A stretch of DNA of 64,000 bases from Bacteroidales bacterium (GTDB lineage Bacteria > Bacteroidota > Bacteroidia > Bacteroidales > UBA932): positions 1 through 64,000 of the forward strand of contig JALCMW010000006.1 of the NCBI GenBank assembly GCA_022648685.1, given 5' to 3'. Below, piece by piece: positions 7,093 through 16,324 of the stretch. The number at the start of each line of letters is the position of its first letter. The stretch's first letter is position 1. Both the position numbers and the translations under genes were made by a program. Under the pieces are notes generated by a model, which was not told the origin of the DNA, did no database searches, and saw only the letters and a program-made list of their open reading frames with translations.

Positions 7093-7767
7093 TTAGCTTC
7101 TTCTGGAAGCCAGAGATATGTAATACAGTAATGTCGCGAGAGAACCGATAGCTGCAATCACATAAGTATATGCTGCCCATTTCAAGGCATCAGTAGCCAT
7201 TGGTTGTGTTTCTGCATTGGTTATTCCGGCCGTATTGAGCCATGCAAGGGCTCTTTCGCTAGCGTTTACTTCTACCGGCAGAGTAATCAGGCTGAACACT
7301 GTCGTTACTCCGAATAGTGCGATACCCACCCAGAGAAGGGCGGGCGTTATATTGATCATCAGGACGCCCAGCAGCAATATCCATTGGACGGCATTTGAAG
7401 CGAAACTGACCGCCGGGACAAGCGCTGATCTCAGTTTGAGCGGCGCATATCCTTTTGCGTCCTGTACCGCGTGCCCGCATTCATGGGCTGCAACTGCAGC
7501 CGCAGCCACGGATCTTTGCGAATACACTCCTTCGCTGAGATTGACCGTTTTCGTCAGCGGATTGTAATTGTCGGTAAGCATTCCTTTTGCTGATATCACT
7601 TTGACATCATATATGCCGTTGTCATTCAGCATTTTGGTTGCGATTTCGGCTCCGGTCATGCCGTTGTCGGTAGGGATTCGTGAATATTTGCGGAAACGAC
7701 TCTTGAGTTTATTTTGTATTATGTAGCTGGCAACCATCACCAGTATTACTATCAGCCAAATGCTCAT
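7093..7767 (-). CDS. Membrane zinc metallopeptidase, YugP family
   Basis: 224 residues from the MSIWLIVILV start, which places a hydrophobic helix at the N-terminus; an upstream in-frame start would put a polar tail before it. The zinc motif HECGHAVQ is in a cytosol-exposed domain after NLSEGVYSQRS. Two or three further hydrophobic helices follow (VQWILLLGVLMINITPALLWVGIALF and YTYVIAAIGSLATLLYYI). The family (DUF zinc peptidase, YugP) is membrane-bound with unknown substrates. The conserved EVNASERAL segment is present. Confidence 0.88.
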   Translation of the reverse strand: MSIWLIVILVMVASYIIQNKLKSRFRKYSRIPTDNGMTGAEIATKMLNDNGIYDVKVISAKGMLTDNYNPLTKTVNLSEGVYSQRSVAAAAVAAHECGHAVQDAKGYAPLKLRSALVPAVSFASNAVQWILLLGVLMINITPALLWVGIALFGVTTVFSLITLPVEVNASERALAWLNTAGITNAETQPMATDALKWAAYTYVIAAIGSLATLLYYISLASRRS

Positions 7768-7873
7768 ATAAGTTCTTGTTTTTATATTGTACGTGTATTT
7801 ATTAGCAAATTGCAGACCATATGCCAATATCTGAAATTATGTCATAATATTATTCTTACTCGGAATTATTTGG

Positions 7874-7881
7874 TAATTTTG
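7874..7881 (+). promoter_or_regulatory. Promoter -7 box for alr
   Basis: TAATTTTG matches TAnnTTTG 22 bases before the alr ATG. The -33 box is not clear. Confidence 0.35.
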
Positions 7882-7903
7882 CTCTCCTTTTTAAAGAGAT
7901 TAT

Positions 7904-9016
7904 ATGATAGTAAATGACGATTTCTCAAGATTGGAACTCAATTATTCCAATTTGGCGGGGAATTATAGATATTTCAAGACGAAACTGGAACCGAAGACTA
8001 AACTTCTTGTTCTGGTAAAGGCCAATGCTTACGGACATGGGGCGGTAGAGATCGCTTCTATGCTTCAGAAAACCGGAGCCGATTATCTTGCAGTTGCTTA
8101 TCCTGTTGAAGGTATCGAGTTGAGGCGTGCAGGTATAAGTCTTCCTGTTCTGGTCCTTACGGCAGGAACCGATTTTTTCAATGAGATAATAGATAATCGT
8201 CTTGAACCTGGGATTCCGAATATGTATTCCCTAAGGTCATTGTGTGCTGTCCTGGACAAAAGGGGGATAAAGGATTTTCCTATTCATGTCAAACTGGATA
8301 CAGGAATGCATCGTCTAGGTTTCATGACAGATGAAATTGAAGAACTGACAGCTTTCCTGGAATCTACGGATCTTGTCAAAGTTAAATCCGTTTATTCTCA
8401 TCTTGCAGTTGCCGAGGATCCTGCACAGGATGCTGTTACCATGGGCCAGATAAATATGTTCGGAAAGAATGCTTCGGCAATTTCCGGAAGCATAGGTTAC
8501 AGACCCATGTTCCATATCCTTAATTCTGCAGGTATCGAGAGGTTTCCTCAATATCAGTATGATATGGTACGTCTGGGCGTCGGAATCTACGGGATAAGTT
8601 CTCTGCCGGGTGTCAGTCTTGCCCCGGTGGCTTCATTGAAATGCAAGGTATTGCAAGTCAAAAATCTTAAGGAAGGCGACGGGGCGATAGGTTATGGCCG
8701 TCATGGAATGATATCCCCGGATGGGACATCAATAGCAACCATTCCCGTCGGATATGCTGATGGAATTGACAGGAGGCTGGGCTGCGGTCATGCGTCTTTT
8801 GTTTTGAACGGGCACCGTGTGCCTACAATAGGCAATATATGTATGGATATGTGCATGCTTGATGTGACCGGGGTCGAAACAAAGGCGGGGGATACCGTTA
8901 CAATCTTCGGTGAAGAGCCTTCGGTGAGCGAACTTGCAGATATCCTCGGTACCATTCCTTATGAAATAATGACTTCAGTTCCGAGAAGGATAGAAAGAGT
9001 GGTTGTCAAGCGTTAA
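7904..9016 (+). CDS. alr: Alanine racemase
   Basis: PLP enzyme that makes D-alanine for peptidoglycan. 370 residues, a usual length for a stand-alone racemase; in some Bacteroidales it is fused to MurF, but not here. The PLP lysine is in VKANAYGHG. HVKLDTGMHRLGF, VRLGVGIYG and the second-domain catalytic tyrosine in IGYGRHGM are all present, as is the C-terminal GNICMDMCMLDVT block. Confidence 0.95.
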   Translation: MIVNDDFSRLELNYSNLAGNYRYFKTKLEPKTKLLVLVKANAYGHGAVEIASMLQKTGADYLAVAYPVEGIELRRAGISLPVLVLTAGTDFFNEIIDNRLEPGIPNMYSLRSLCAVLDKRGIKDFPIHVKLDTGMHRLGFMTDEIEELTAFLESTDLVKVKSVYSHLAVAEDPAQDAVTMGQINMFGKNASAISGSIGYRPMFHILNSAGIERFPQYQYDMVRLGVGIYGISSLPGVSLAPVASLKCKVLQVKNLKEGDGAIGYGRHGMISPDGTSIATIPVGYADGIDRRLGCGHASFVLNGHRVPTIGNICMDMCMLDVTGVETKAGDTVTIFGEEPSVSELADILGTIPYEIMTSVPRRIERVVVKR

Positions 9017-9049
9017 TACCGCCGATCGTCAAGTGTTTGTAAGCCCAGC

Positions 9050-9625
9050 TTAAATCATCAGGCCGCCTTTGACTTTCTCCACGGCTTCTTCACCTTTCAG
9101 ATATTCGAGTATTGCCAGAGCGAATTGGACAGTGCATCCGGCACCTCTGCCTGTGATCAGATTTCCATCGGTCACGGCCGGAACTTTTTCGTAGATACCG
9201 CCTTTGTCTATCAAAGCATCTTCATAACCGTCATAGCAGGTGAAATGTTTGCCTTTCAGGCTTGGAAGCTGGGACACTACAAGGCCCGGAGCAGCGCAAA
9301 TTGCGGCGACAGTACCTCCTTCGGCATAATGAAGGCGCATGAAATTGATTATTTCACTGTTTGCCGCCAGATTCTTTGCTCCCGGGTTACCTCCCGGGAA
9401 AATAATGACATCTTCAGGCTCTGTGCCTTCTATCATGACATTTTCCTTGAATTCCCCGTAAGTCATATCGGCTACCACGGGTATTTTGTGTGAACCTACG
9501 ACGAATTTGTCGCGATGAATCGAGACCGTCCGGATGTCTATCCCTCCTCTTCTGAGGATATCCACTGTGGCCAGAGCTTCGGTTTCTTCGAATCCGTTTG
9601 CGAGGAAAATATATATGCCTTTCAT
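9050..9625 (-). CDS. DJ-1/PfpI family protein (YajL/ThiJ-like)
   Basis: 191 residues with the flavodoxin-like DJ-1 fold. The conserved acidic residue is in FEETEALATVD, and the reactive cysteine sits in the nucleophile elbow of AAICAAPG. PGGNPGAKNL and CYDGYEDAL also match. Members of this group act as stress-response or deglycase-type proteins; the exact substrate cannot be read from sequence. A TATATTTG box lies at 9651-9658. Confidence 0.88.
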   Translation of the reverse strand: MKGIYIFLANGFEETEALATVDILRRGGIDIRTVSIHRDKFVVGSHKIPVVADMTYGEFKENVMIEGTEPEDVIIFPGGNPGAKNLAANSEIINFMRLHYAEGGTVAAICAAPGLVVSQLPSLKGKHFTCYDGYEDALIDKGGIYEKVPAVTDGNLITGRGAGCTVQFALAILEYLKGEEAVEKVKGGLMI

Positions 9626-9650
9626 TTGCTGTGTTTTTAAATAACTTTAA

Positions 9651-9658
9651 CAAATATA
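9651..9658 (-). promoter_or_regulatory. Promoter -7 box for the DJ-1 gene
   Basis: Minus strand TATATTTG about 25 bases upstream of the start codon. The -33 half is not clear. Confidence 0.35.
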
Positions 9659-9679
9659 AGTCAATTCCCTCTTTGTTCA

Positions 9680-9710
9680 AAAAAAGGCGCCTTAAAAAGA
9701 CGCCTTTTTT
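9680..9710 (-). terminator. Terminator after tRNA-Gln
   Basis: aaaaaaggcg, short loop, cgcctttttt: a 10-bp stem with T-runs on both sides, beginning two bases after the tRNA 3' end. Confidence 0.8.
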
Positions 9711-9711
9711 G

Positions 9712-9782
9712 TTGAGATAAGAAGATTCGAACTTCTACTAAGGGAACCAAAATCCCTTGTGCTGCCATTACACCATATCTCA
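9712..9782 (-). tRNA. tRNA-Gln (anticodon TTG)
   Basis: The acceptor stem pairs TGAGATA with TATCTCA. The anticodon arm is AGGGA, loop TTTTGGT, TCCCT, with anticodon TTG. The T-arm contains GTTCGAATC and the D-loop GTAATGGCA. It is 71 nt long and the CCA end is not encoded. A perfectly spaced promoter lies directly upstream and a strong terminator directly downstream, so it is a single-tRNA transcription unit. Confidence 0.95.
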
Positions 9783-9793
9783 ATTTCGAATTG

Positions 9794-9825
9794 CAAATAT
9801 ATTAATATTTTTCCCCTTGGCAAAA
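9794..9825 (-). promoter_or_regulatory. Promoter of tRNA-Gln
   Basis: TTTTG, 19-base spacer, TATATTTG on the minus strand, an exact match to the Bacteroidota housekeeping promoter. The predicted start lies within a few bases of the mature tRNA 5' end. Confidence 0.8.
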
Positions 9826-9847
9826 TATTAAAAGCCCGGGCTGCATA

Positions 9848-10282
9848 TTATCTTTTGTTTTTGAAATATTCAGTCACGATTTTTCCACATTCTTCCGCCA
9901 GTATCCCTGCTTGTATCTTTGTCTTCGGATGCATGATTGAAGGGGAGAATTGGGAATATCCCTTTTTGGGATCTATCGCTCCGTACACAAGTCTTCCCGT
10001 CTGCGCCCAAGCTATCGCCCCCGCACACATGGGACATGGTTCTATCGTGACATATAACGTGCAGTCGTTCAGATATTTGCTTCCCATAATCCCTGTTGCT
10101 GCCGTGATCGCTATCATCTCGGCGTGGGCCGTGGGGTCATGCAGCTTTTCCGTCATGTTGTGTCCTTTACCAATGATTTTGTTTCCGCATACAATCACTG
10201 CCCCAATGGGTACCTCATTTTCTTCGGCTGCTGCATGAGCTTCCCTGAGAGCTTCTTTCATGAATTTTTCATCTGTTTCCAT
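9848..10282 (-). CDS. tadA: tRNA-specific adenosine deaminase
   Basis: Zinc enzyme that converts adenosine 34 of tRNA-Arg to inosine. 144 residues. The zinc motifs are HAEMIAI (His ligand and catalytic Glu) and PCPMCAGAI (two Cys ligands). The start DEKFMKEALREAHAAAEENE and the end with YFKNKR fit TadA better than free cytidine or guanine deaminases. It follows the PFL gene by eight bases and probably shares its transcript. Confidence 0.88.
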   Translation of the reverse strand: METDEKFMKEALREAHAAAEENEVPIGAVIVCGNKIIGKGHNMTEKLHDPTAHAEMIAITAATGIMGSKYLNDCTLYVTIEPCPMCAGAIAWAQTGRLVYGAIDPKKGYSQFSPSIMHPKTKIQAGILAEECGKIVTEYFKNKR

Positions 10283-10290
10283 GCGGCATC

Positions 10291-11655
10291 TCAGTTTTTG
10301 AAGCTGTGGATAGGTGCCGGAATCCTGCCTTGTCTTTCTATGAATTCCTTGCAGCTGAACTTGTTCACTTTCATTACCTGAGCAGTTCCCATAAGACCGC
10401 CGTATTCGTATTCGTCACCTACGTCATGCCCGATCACAGGTATTATCCGTACAGCCGTGGTTTTCTGATTTATCATTCCTATGGCAGCTTCATCGGCTAT
10501 TATTCCCGAAATCGTACTCGCCGGCGTATCACCCGGAACTGCTACCATGTCGAGTCCGACAGAGCATACGCATGTCATCGCTTCAAGTTTTTCGATCGTA
10601 AGGGCACCGGCCTTTACTGCGTTGATCATCCCCTGATCTTCGCTTACAGGAATGAAAGCGCCGCTTAATCCTCCTACGTAGGATGAAGCCATGATCCCTC
10701 CTTTTTTGACCTGATCGTTCAACAATGCCAGGGCAGCCGTAGTACCGGGTGCTCCGCATTGTTCCATGCCCATCTCATGGATAATATCCGCTACGCTGTC
10801 TCCGATTGCCGGAGTGGGTGCGAGGGACAGATCAATAATGCCGAAAGGTACATTCAGTCTTTTTGCAGCTTCCTGTGCAACAAGTTGTCCGACGCGAGTA
10901 ATCTTGAAAGCTGTTTTCTTTATGGTGTCGCACAAAACCTGGAAACTTTTTCCGTGTACTTTTTCCAGGGCCGCTTTTACGACTCCCGGACCGCTGACTC
11001 CCACATTTATGACGGCATCTGGTTCCGTTACTCCGTGAAAAGCCCCTGCCATGAAAGGATTGTCATCCGGAGCATTGCACAGGGAAACGAGTTTTGCGCA
11101 GCCATAGGACCCGGTATCTTTTGTCATCTCCGCGGTACGGACGACGATTTGCCCCATCATTCTTACAGCATCCATGTTTATTCCCTGTTTTGTCGTTCCC
11201 ACATTGACGCTGCAGCATATATTTTCCGTTTCGGAGAGTACCGAAGGTATGGATTCTATCAGCAGCCGGTCTCCTTTTGTCATCCCTTTGGAAACCAAAG
11301 CCGAGAAGCCTCCTATGAAGTTTATTCCCAATTCCTTGGCTGTCGAATCAAGTGTCTTGGCTATCTTCAGATAGTCTTTTGTGCTTTTGCAGCAAGAAGA
11401 TCCGACAATCGCTATCGGAGTTACGGAAATCCTTTTGTTGACTATCGGGATTCCGAATTCGGAGGAAATTTCTTCGGCGGTCGATCTGAGATTGCCGGCA
11501 AGGCGTTTTATTTTGTCATGGATGTTTTTGCAGGTCTTTTCAGTGTCATTGTCTGCGCAATCGAGAAGGCTGATGCCCATGGTTACTGTCCTTACATCGA
11601 GATTCTCGTGCTGGATCATGTTCTGGGTCTCGAAAGCCTCGCTTAGATTTATCAT
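10291..11655 (-). CDS. PFL family protein (DUF711/UPF0210)
   Basis: 454-residue protein of the UPF0210 family, which is related in fold to the anaerobic glycyl-radical (PFL-like) enzymes but has no settled function. Conserved features visible are [16 protein letters not shown] near the start, [12 protein letters not shown], the Gly-rich [21 protein letters not shown] block and [13 protein letters not shown]. It is nearly always paired with a small ACT-domain protein, as here (13-base gap). Confidence 0.9.
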   Translation of the reverse strand: MINLSEAFETQNMIQHENLDVRTVTMGISLLDCADNDTEKTCKNIHDKIKRLAGNLRSTAEEISSEFGIPIVNKRISVTPIAIVGSSCCKSTKDYLKIAKTLDSTAKELGINFIGGFSALVSKGMTKGDRLLIESIPSVLSETENICCSVNVGTTKQGINMDAVRMMGQIVVRTAEMTKDTGSYGCAKLVSLCNAPDDNPFMAGAFHGVTEPDAVINVGVSGPGVVKAALEKVHGKSFQVLCDTIKKTAFKITRVGQLVAQEAAKRLNVPFGIIDLSLAPTPAIGDSVADIIHEMGMEQCGAPGTTAALALLNDQVKKGGIMASSYVGGLSGAFIPVSEDQGMINAVKAGALTIEKLEAMTCVCSVGLDMVAVPGDTPASTISGIIADEAAIGMINQKTTAVRIIPVIGHDVGDEYEYGGLMGTAQVMKVNKFSCKEFIERQGRIPAPIHSFKN

Positions 11656-11668
11656 GGCTGTCTCCTTA

Positions 11669-11941
11669 TTAGATTCTGTGCATCATATCGAAGATGTCTT
11701 CCCTCTGGCATCGGATGTCTATGCCGAGTTCCGAAGAGATATCTTTCATTTGGGATACGAATTCATCGAAATTCTCATCCATGTTTTTGGCGTCTACTAT
11801 CATCATCATGTTGAAGAAGCCTTTTACTATGGTTTGCGATATGTCGAGAATATTGACTTTCTTGGAATCCAGAAATGTGCTGATTCTGGCTATTATGCCT
11901 GGAGTGTCTTTTCCTACTGCCGTAATGATAGTCCTGTTCAT
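11669..11941 (-). CDS. ACT-domain protein (UPF0237)
   Basis: 90 residues from the ATG giving [20 protein letters not shown], the standard start of this family; the longer frame adds 15 unrelated residues. A single ACT domain ([20 protein letters not shown] then MMMIVD) probably senses a small ligand for its PFL-family partner encoded just downstream. Confidence 0.9.
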   Translation of the reverse strand: MNRTIITAVGKDTPGIIARISTFLDSKKVNILDISQTIVKGFFNMMMIVDAKNMDENFDEFVSQMKDISSELGIDIRCQREDIFDMMHRI

Positions 11942-12025
11942 AGCGTTTTTTAAAGTAAAATATCGCGCTAATATACGAAAAATCATTATATGTAGAGCCT
12001 CTGCAGGTAAATTAATGTACAGTAA

Positions 12026-12055
12026 AAAAGAGTCCGGCCATGACCGAACTCTTTT
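12026..12055 (-). terminator. Terminator after rpmH
   Basis: aaaagagttcgg paired with ccggactctttt (read on the minus strand), followed by a T-run. It lies 25 bases after the rpmH stop. Confidence 0.75.
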
Positions 12056-12079
12056 AGTATTCCGATTTATCTGTGGAGA

Positions 12080-12232
12080 TTAGAACCTCTCTTCTGATGA
12101 AACTGTAAGTTTCTTGCGTCCGTGACGACGACGGGATGCAAGTACGCGACGCCCGTTGGCTGAACTCATTCTTTCACGGAAACCGTGTTTATTGACGCGC
12201 TTGCGTACGGAAGGCTGATATGTTCTTTTCAT
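12080..12232 (-). CDS. rpmH: 50S ribosomal protein L34
   Basis: 50 residues: [20 protein letters not shown], then [20 protein letters not shown]. This is the full L34 consensus, with the usual highly basic composition. It has its own perfect promoter and terminator. The usual neighbours rnpA and dnaA are not adjacent here. Confidence 0.97.
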   Translation of the reverse strand: MKRTYQPSVRKRVNKHGFRERMSSANGRRVLASRRRHGRKKLTVSSEERF

Positions 12233-12267
12233 TATCTTATATTTTTATATATTCGAGAATTGGAATG

Positions 12268-12299
12268 CAAATGTAGTCTTTTTAAGTCTATTTGCAAAA
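12268..12299 (-). promoter_or_regulatory. Promoter of rpmH
   Basis: TTTTG, exactly 19 bases, TACATTTG on the minus strand, about 35 bases upstream of the start codon. Confidence 0.8.
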
Positions 12300-12337
12300 T
12301 TTTTTCCTTAAAATATTTCCGTAACATGTACGGGGCA

Positions 12338-13006
12338 TCATTTTCCTATGTGTATTACGAATTTTCCTTTGTAATATTCATCTTCCAGCCAGTTGTCTAT
12401 CTTCCATGTGCTTATGTTCTTCTCGCATAATCCGTAACGTGTCGCCGTCAAGGAGATCTCTTCGTTTATATCCCCGCCTTTGAGACAGATCAGACCTTTT
12501 GTATATCTGTTCCTTGTCCACTGATACAATTTGTCCAACGGTGCTACCGCCCGCGAGACGACGAAATCGAATTTCCCCTGCAGTGATTCGCCACGGGAAT
12601 TGACAGTGTCGATGTTGTTTAGCTCCAGCGCTTCAGCTATGTTTTCAGCTACCGTAATTTTTTTCCCTACTGAATCGCAAAGGGTAAAATGTGATCCGGG
12701 GAACATAACGGCCAGGGGAATTCCTGGAAATCCTCCGCCCGTACCGATGTCAAGTATCCTGTTTCCGCCATCCGCCGACATCGAGCCGTATATCTCCCCG
12801 CGGTTTTCTTTGAGGTAAGCCGCTATTGCAAGGGAATGCAGTACATGATGTTCGTAGAGGCATCCTATGTCTTTGCGCGAAATCACATTGACCTTGGAAT
12901 TCCATTCCCCGTATAATTTCTCCATAGCTTCGAAACGGCTGTATTGTGTTTCGGTCAGTTCTGGGAATCTTGTCTTTATTATGTCCTTGAATTCTGGAAA
13001 AGTCAT
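12338..13006 (-). CDS. rsmG: 16S rRNA (guanine-527-N7)-methyltransferase
   Basis: 222 residues. SAM motif ILDIGTGGGFPGIPLA, upstream LYEHHVLHSLAI, and FDFVVSRAVAPLDKL match RsmG (GidB). It methylates G527 of 16S rRNA, and loss gives low-level streptomycin resistance in other bacteria. Its ATG shares one base with the TAA of the sigma-factor gene (TAATG), implying coupled translation. Confidence 0.94.
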   Translation of the reverse strand: MTFPEFKDIIKTRFPELTETQYSRFEAMEKLYGEWNSKVNVISRKDIGCLYEHHVLHSLAIAAYLKENRGEIYGSMSADGGNRILDIGTGGGFPGIPLAVMFPGSHFTLCDSVGKKITVAENIAEALELNNIDTVNSRGESLQGKFDFVVSRAVAPLDKLYQWTRNRYTKGLICLKGGDINEEISLTATRYGLCEKNISTWKIDNWLEDEYYKGKFVIHIGK

Positions 13007-13647
13007 TATATATCTTTTTGTTCGTTTTCCTTGTGAAGCTTGTTGAGCATTTCCTTTGCCCTGCTGATTCTTGTTTTTACAGTATTGATGTTCAGTCCGG
13101 TTTCTTCTGCTATTTCCTTGTATTGCATCCCTTCTATTATCCTTTTTCTTGTGACTTCCCGGTAAGTTTCGGGCAGTTTGTTTATGTTAGCCTGATTTTC
13201 TTCTTCGTTTTCATTTTTTATTATGGTATCTATCGGGGAAGGGACCTGGTCGGGGATGGACTCTATTCCTGTGGAATTGTTTGAGTCGGCGTCAATATAT
13301 ATTGTGTGTAATCTGGGGTGGAACCGTTCTTCCTGCGCCTTGAGATCCAAAGCCGTATTCCTGGCTATGATTTTCAGCCATGTATTGAATTTGCTTATCG
13401 ATGGATCATAGCTTCTTATCTGCCTGAAAGCTTTTTCGAAACTTCTGCTGCATACATCATCGATATCGATGTTGTTGAGTATTTTCATGTTCATGCGAAG
13501 GAACAGGCGCAATTGTTCTATATGCTTGTCCCATAGTGCGGTGAATGCCAGTGCATTCCCGTCTTTCGCAAGAATGACGAGTTCTTCCGCCGTACGTCCC
13601 GATATGGACGATCTTCTGTTAATGTGCTTCGAGCCAGTTTTTTCCAT
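13006..13647 (-). CDS. Sigma-70 family (ECF-type) RNA polymerase sigma factor
   Basis: 213 residues. Region 2 is visible as LWDKHIEQLRLFLR, then DIDDVCSRSFEKAFRQIRSY and FNTWLKIIARNTALD. Region 4 is LPETYREVTRKRIIEGMQYK followed by EIAEETGLNINTVKTRISRA, a clear HTH. The N-terminal 20 residues (HINRRSSISGRTAEE) precede region 2. It overlaps the end of polA by 29 bp and has no anti-sigma gene beside it, so control may be at transcription or through operon coupling. Confidence 0.88.
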   Translation of the reverse strand: MEKTGSKHINRRSSISGRTAEELVILAKDGNALAFTALWDKHIEQLRLFLRMNMKILNNIDIDDVCSRSFEKAFRQIRSYDPSISKFNTWLKIIARNTALDLKAQEERFHPRLHTIYIDADSNNSTGIESIPDQVPSPIDTIIKNENEEENQANINKLPETYREVTRKRIIEGMQYKEIAEETGLNINTVKTRISRAKEMLNKLHKENEQKDI

Positions 13648-16324
13648 AATTGCATTCTACTGTCAGTGGAACCGACAGCTTTATTACATTCTCCATTTGA
13701 AATACGACGATATCGCGCAGACGTTCGATTTCTTCAGGCAGTGCATCGAAAACAAGTTCGTCGTGTATCTGGAGGACCATTTTACTTCTTAATCCGGCTT
13801 CTTCCATCTTGTCATTCACTCCTATCATAGCCATCTTGATGATATCCGCAGATGTCCCCTGTATAGGGGCATTGACTGCGTTCCTTTCAGCAAGGGCACG
13901 GATAGTAGCATTCTTGGAGTTGATATCCGGAAGATATCTCCTTCTTCCGAAAAGTGTTTCCACATAGCCGTTTTTCCTGGCATCCGACAATGTCCTTTCG
14001 ATGAAAGACGATATTGCCGGAAAACTCGCAAAATAATCGTCTATGATTTTTTTTGCTTCATTTCTGGAAATTCCCAGTCTCTGCGAAAGTCCGAAAGCCG
14101 AAATCCCGTACATTATTCCGAAATTGGCCGTTTTCGCAATCCTCCTTTGTTCGGGTGTGACTTGTTCGTGGGAAACCCCGAAAATCTTTGATGCCGTGGC
14201 TGCATGTATATCCTTCCCGGCATTGAATGCACTTATAAGATGGGCATCGTTGCTCAGATGTGCCATTATGCGCAGTTCTATCTGGGAGTAATCCGCAGAC
14301 AATATGATTCCGTCAGGCGTGCCGGGAATGAAGGCTTTCCTTATTTCCTTACCTCTTTCGCTCCTGATAGGTATATTCTGCAAATTGGGATTTGATGAAC
14401 TCAATCTTCCGGTAGAGGTCAGGGCCTGGTTGAATGTCGTGTGTATTTTCCCGGTAATCGGTGATATGTATCCGGGGAACGGCTCAATGTATGTGGAAAG
14501 CAGTTTCTTGACTGCCCGGAATTCAAGAATTTCATCTATCACCGGGTGTTTGTATGACAAGGCTGAAAGTGTCGCTTCATCTGTGGAGTAGCTGCCGTTT
14601 TTGTTCTTTTTGGCTTTCGGATCCAATCCGAGTTTGCCGAAAAGCGCTTCCCCGATCTGTTTTGGAGAGGATACGTTCAAATCCGGTTCGCCGGTCATTT
14701 CACGTATTTTGTCTTCGCGTCCGGCCAATTCTTTCTTCAAGCCTTCGGCATATAACCTGAGTTGTTCCAAATCCACTTTGACGCCGTTGCGTTCCATTTT
14801 CGAAAGGACATGTATCAACGGCTCTTCCATTTTGCCGTACAGGCCGGCAGTCCTTTCGTCCTTGTCCACTTCGGCGGTTATTTTTTCACCTAAGAGCAGA
14901 TCAGTTGCGGCTTCTTCATATTTCCTTCGTTCCCTGACAGGTCTGTCGTTTTCTTCATCGGCGAAAAGGTCCCCAGATACTTCAGCTTCCGTTTCCTCTG
15001 TCTCCGAAAGATTAATGTCCAGATAACTTTTGGCCAGTATGTCCTGCCTGTGGCTCTTTTCAGGGTCTAGCAGGTAATGGAGAAGGCCGATGTCGAACAA
15101 TTTCCCGCGTATCGTTATTCCGTTGCCGGCCAGAATGTCCATCTGCTGTTTCAGATCGAAGCCGAATTTGCTTATCTTTCCGTCTTCCAGCAGTCCGGCA
15201 AAATCTTTCTCCGATCCCTCGGTTGCCAGTATCCGTCCTTTTCCCATTCCGCTTTTCGCGTTTTCCTGTCCCGGGAATGCCGCAACTGTGATTTTCTTTA
15301 CGGAAGTGAATATTCCTTGCCCGGTTCCTTCGGTTATGATTGCGCAATTGCCTGCAGCGGCAGCGGCTTTGCAAATCTCTTCGGTGCCGGTTTCTTCTAT
15401 TCGGGGCATCGTTTTTTTCTGCTCCGTCTTTGTCCGGCTTTTTATATGGCTTATATATTTTTCCAGGGAATTGAATTCGTATTTTCTGAAAAGATCGGCT
15501 ATCACTGGATTGAAATCCAGATTGATCCGCATTTCGTCTCCGGTGATGTCCAACGGAATATCGGTCTTTATAGTTACGAGAGTATGGCTAAGTTCAATAT
15601 GATCTTCGGCTTCTTCGAACATTTTGCGCTGCTTGTCGCCAAGTTCGTCGAGATGGCTGTATATGTTCTTGACTGAACCGTATCTGGCTATAAGCTTGCT
15701 TGCTCCGACTTCTCCTATTCCCTTGACTCCCGGTACGTTGTCTGAAGTATCGCCGCATATGGTCAGCATATCTATCACCTGCCGTGGATCGGTTATGCCG
15801 TATTTCTCGCAGATTTCTTTCTTGCCGATTATTTCATTATCGCTTCCGGATTTGCCGGGTTTGTATTGGAATATGTCGTCGTCTATCAATTGACCGTAGT
15901 CTTTGTCGGGGGTTACCATATATACCTGGAATCCCTCTTTTCCGCTCCTTTTCGCCATCGAGCCTATTACATCGTCCGCTTCATAACCTTTCACTGCAAG
16001 GATAGGTATGTTCATAGCTTTGCATATCTCCATCAATGGGTCCAGTGCATCTATGACAAGTTGGGGAGTTTCCTTTCGCGTGGCTTTGTATAGCGGATAC
16101 AGTTCATTGCGGAATGTTCCTCCCGGCAGATCGAAGGCCATGGCCAGATGTGTCGGTTTTTCCCTTTCGATCAGTTCCAGAAGATATTTGGTAAAACCGA
16201 ACAGAATGGACATATCGGCCCCCTTGGAATTGACCATCGGGCGTCTGAGGAATGCGTAGTGCATCTTGAAGATGAGTGCATGCCCGTCTATGAGGAATAA
16301 TTTGTCAGTCATTTCAATTGTCAA
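13619..16324 (-). CDS. polA: DNA polymerase I
   Basis: 901 residues, the normal length. The 5'-nuclease domain occupies about residues 1-290 (DGHALIFKMHYAF, AFDLPGGTFRNE, GYEADDVIG, TPDKDYGQL, GDTSDNVPGVKGIGE). A central exonuclease-fold domain spans about 310-480, and the polymerase domain about 490-901 (SSNPNLQNIPIR, ADYSQIELRIMAHLS, RRIAKTANFGIMYG, LQIHDELVFD). The central domain appears to lack the proofreading carboxylates: the DxE segment reads AIITEGTG and the NLKYD segment reads FDLKQQ. It overlaps the ABC ATPase gene upstream by 11 bp and the sigma gene downstream. Confidence 0.96.
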   Translation of the reverse strand: MTIEMTDKLFLIDGHALIFKMHYAFLRRPMVNSKGADMSILFGFTKYLLELIEREKPTHLAMAFDLPGGTFRNELYPLYKATRKETPQLVIDALDPLMEICKAMNIPILAVKGYEADDVIGSMAKRSGKEGFQVYMVTPDKDYGQLIDDDIFQYKPGKSGSDNEIIGKKEICEKYGITDPRQVIDMLTICGDTSDNVPGVKGIGEVGASKLIARYGSVKNIYSHLDELGDKQRKMFEEAEDHIELSHTLVTIKTDIPLDITGDEMRINLDFNPVIADLFRKYEFNSLEKYISHIKSRTKTEQKKTMPRIEETGTEEICKAAAAAGNCAIITEGTGQGIFTSVKKITVAAFPGQENAKSGMGKGRILATEGSEKDFAGLLEDGKISKFGFDLKQQMDILAGNGITIRGKLFDIGLLHYLLDPEKSHRQDILAKSYLDINLSETEETEAEVSGDLFADEENDRPVRERRKYEEAATDLLLGEKITAEVDKDERTAGLYGKMEEPLIHVLSKMERNGVKVDLEQLRLYAEGLKKELAGREDKIREMTGEPDLNVSSPKQIGEALFGKLGLDPKAKKNKNGSYSTDEATLSALSYKHPVIDEILEFRAVKKLLSTYIEPFPGYISPITGKIHTTFNQALTSTGRLSSSNPNLQNIPIRSERGKEIRKAFIPGTPDGIILSADYSQIELRIMAHLSNDAHLISAFNAGKDIHAATASKIFGVSHEQVTPEQRRIAKTANFGIMYGISAFGLSQRLGISRNEAKKIIDDYFASFPAISSFIERTLSDARKNGYVETLFGRRRYLPDINSKNATIRALAERNAVNAPIQGTSADIIKMAMIGVNDKMEEAGLRSKMVLQIHDELVFDALPEEIERLRDIVVFQMENVIKLSVPLTVECNYGKNWLEAH

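Noticed and set aside
10759..11646. 295-residue plus-strand ORF opposite the PFL gene
   Set aside because: Cys/Tyr/Phe-rich translation typical of an antisense frame; the minus-strand PFL protein is clearly the real gene.
15077..15676. Long plus-strand ORFs opposite polA
   Set aside because: They are antisense shadows of a well-conserved gene, with no recognisable family, start signal or promoter.
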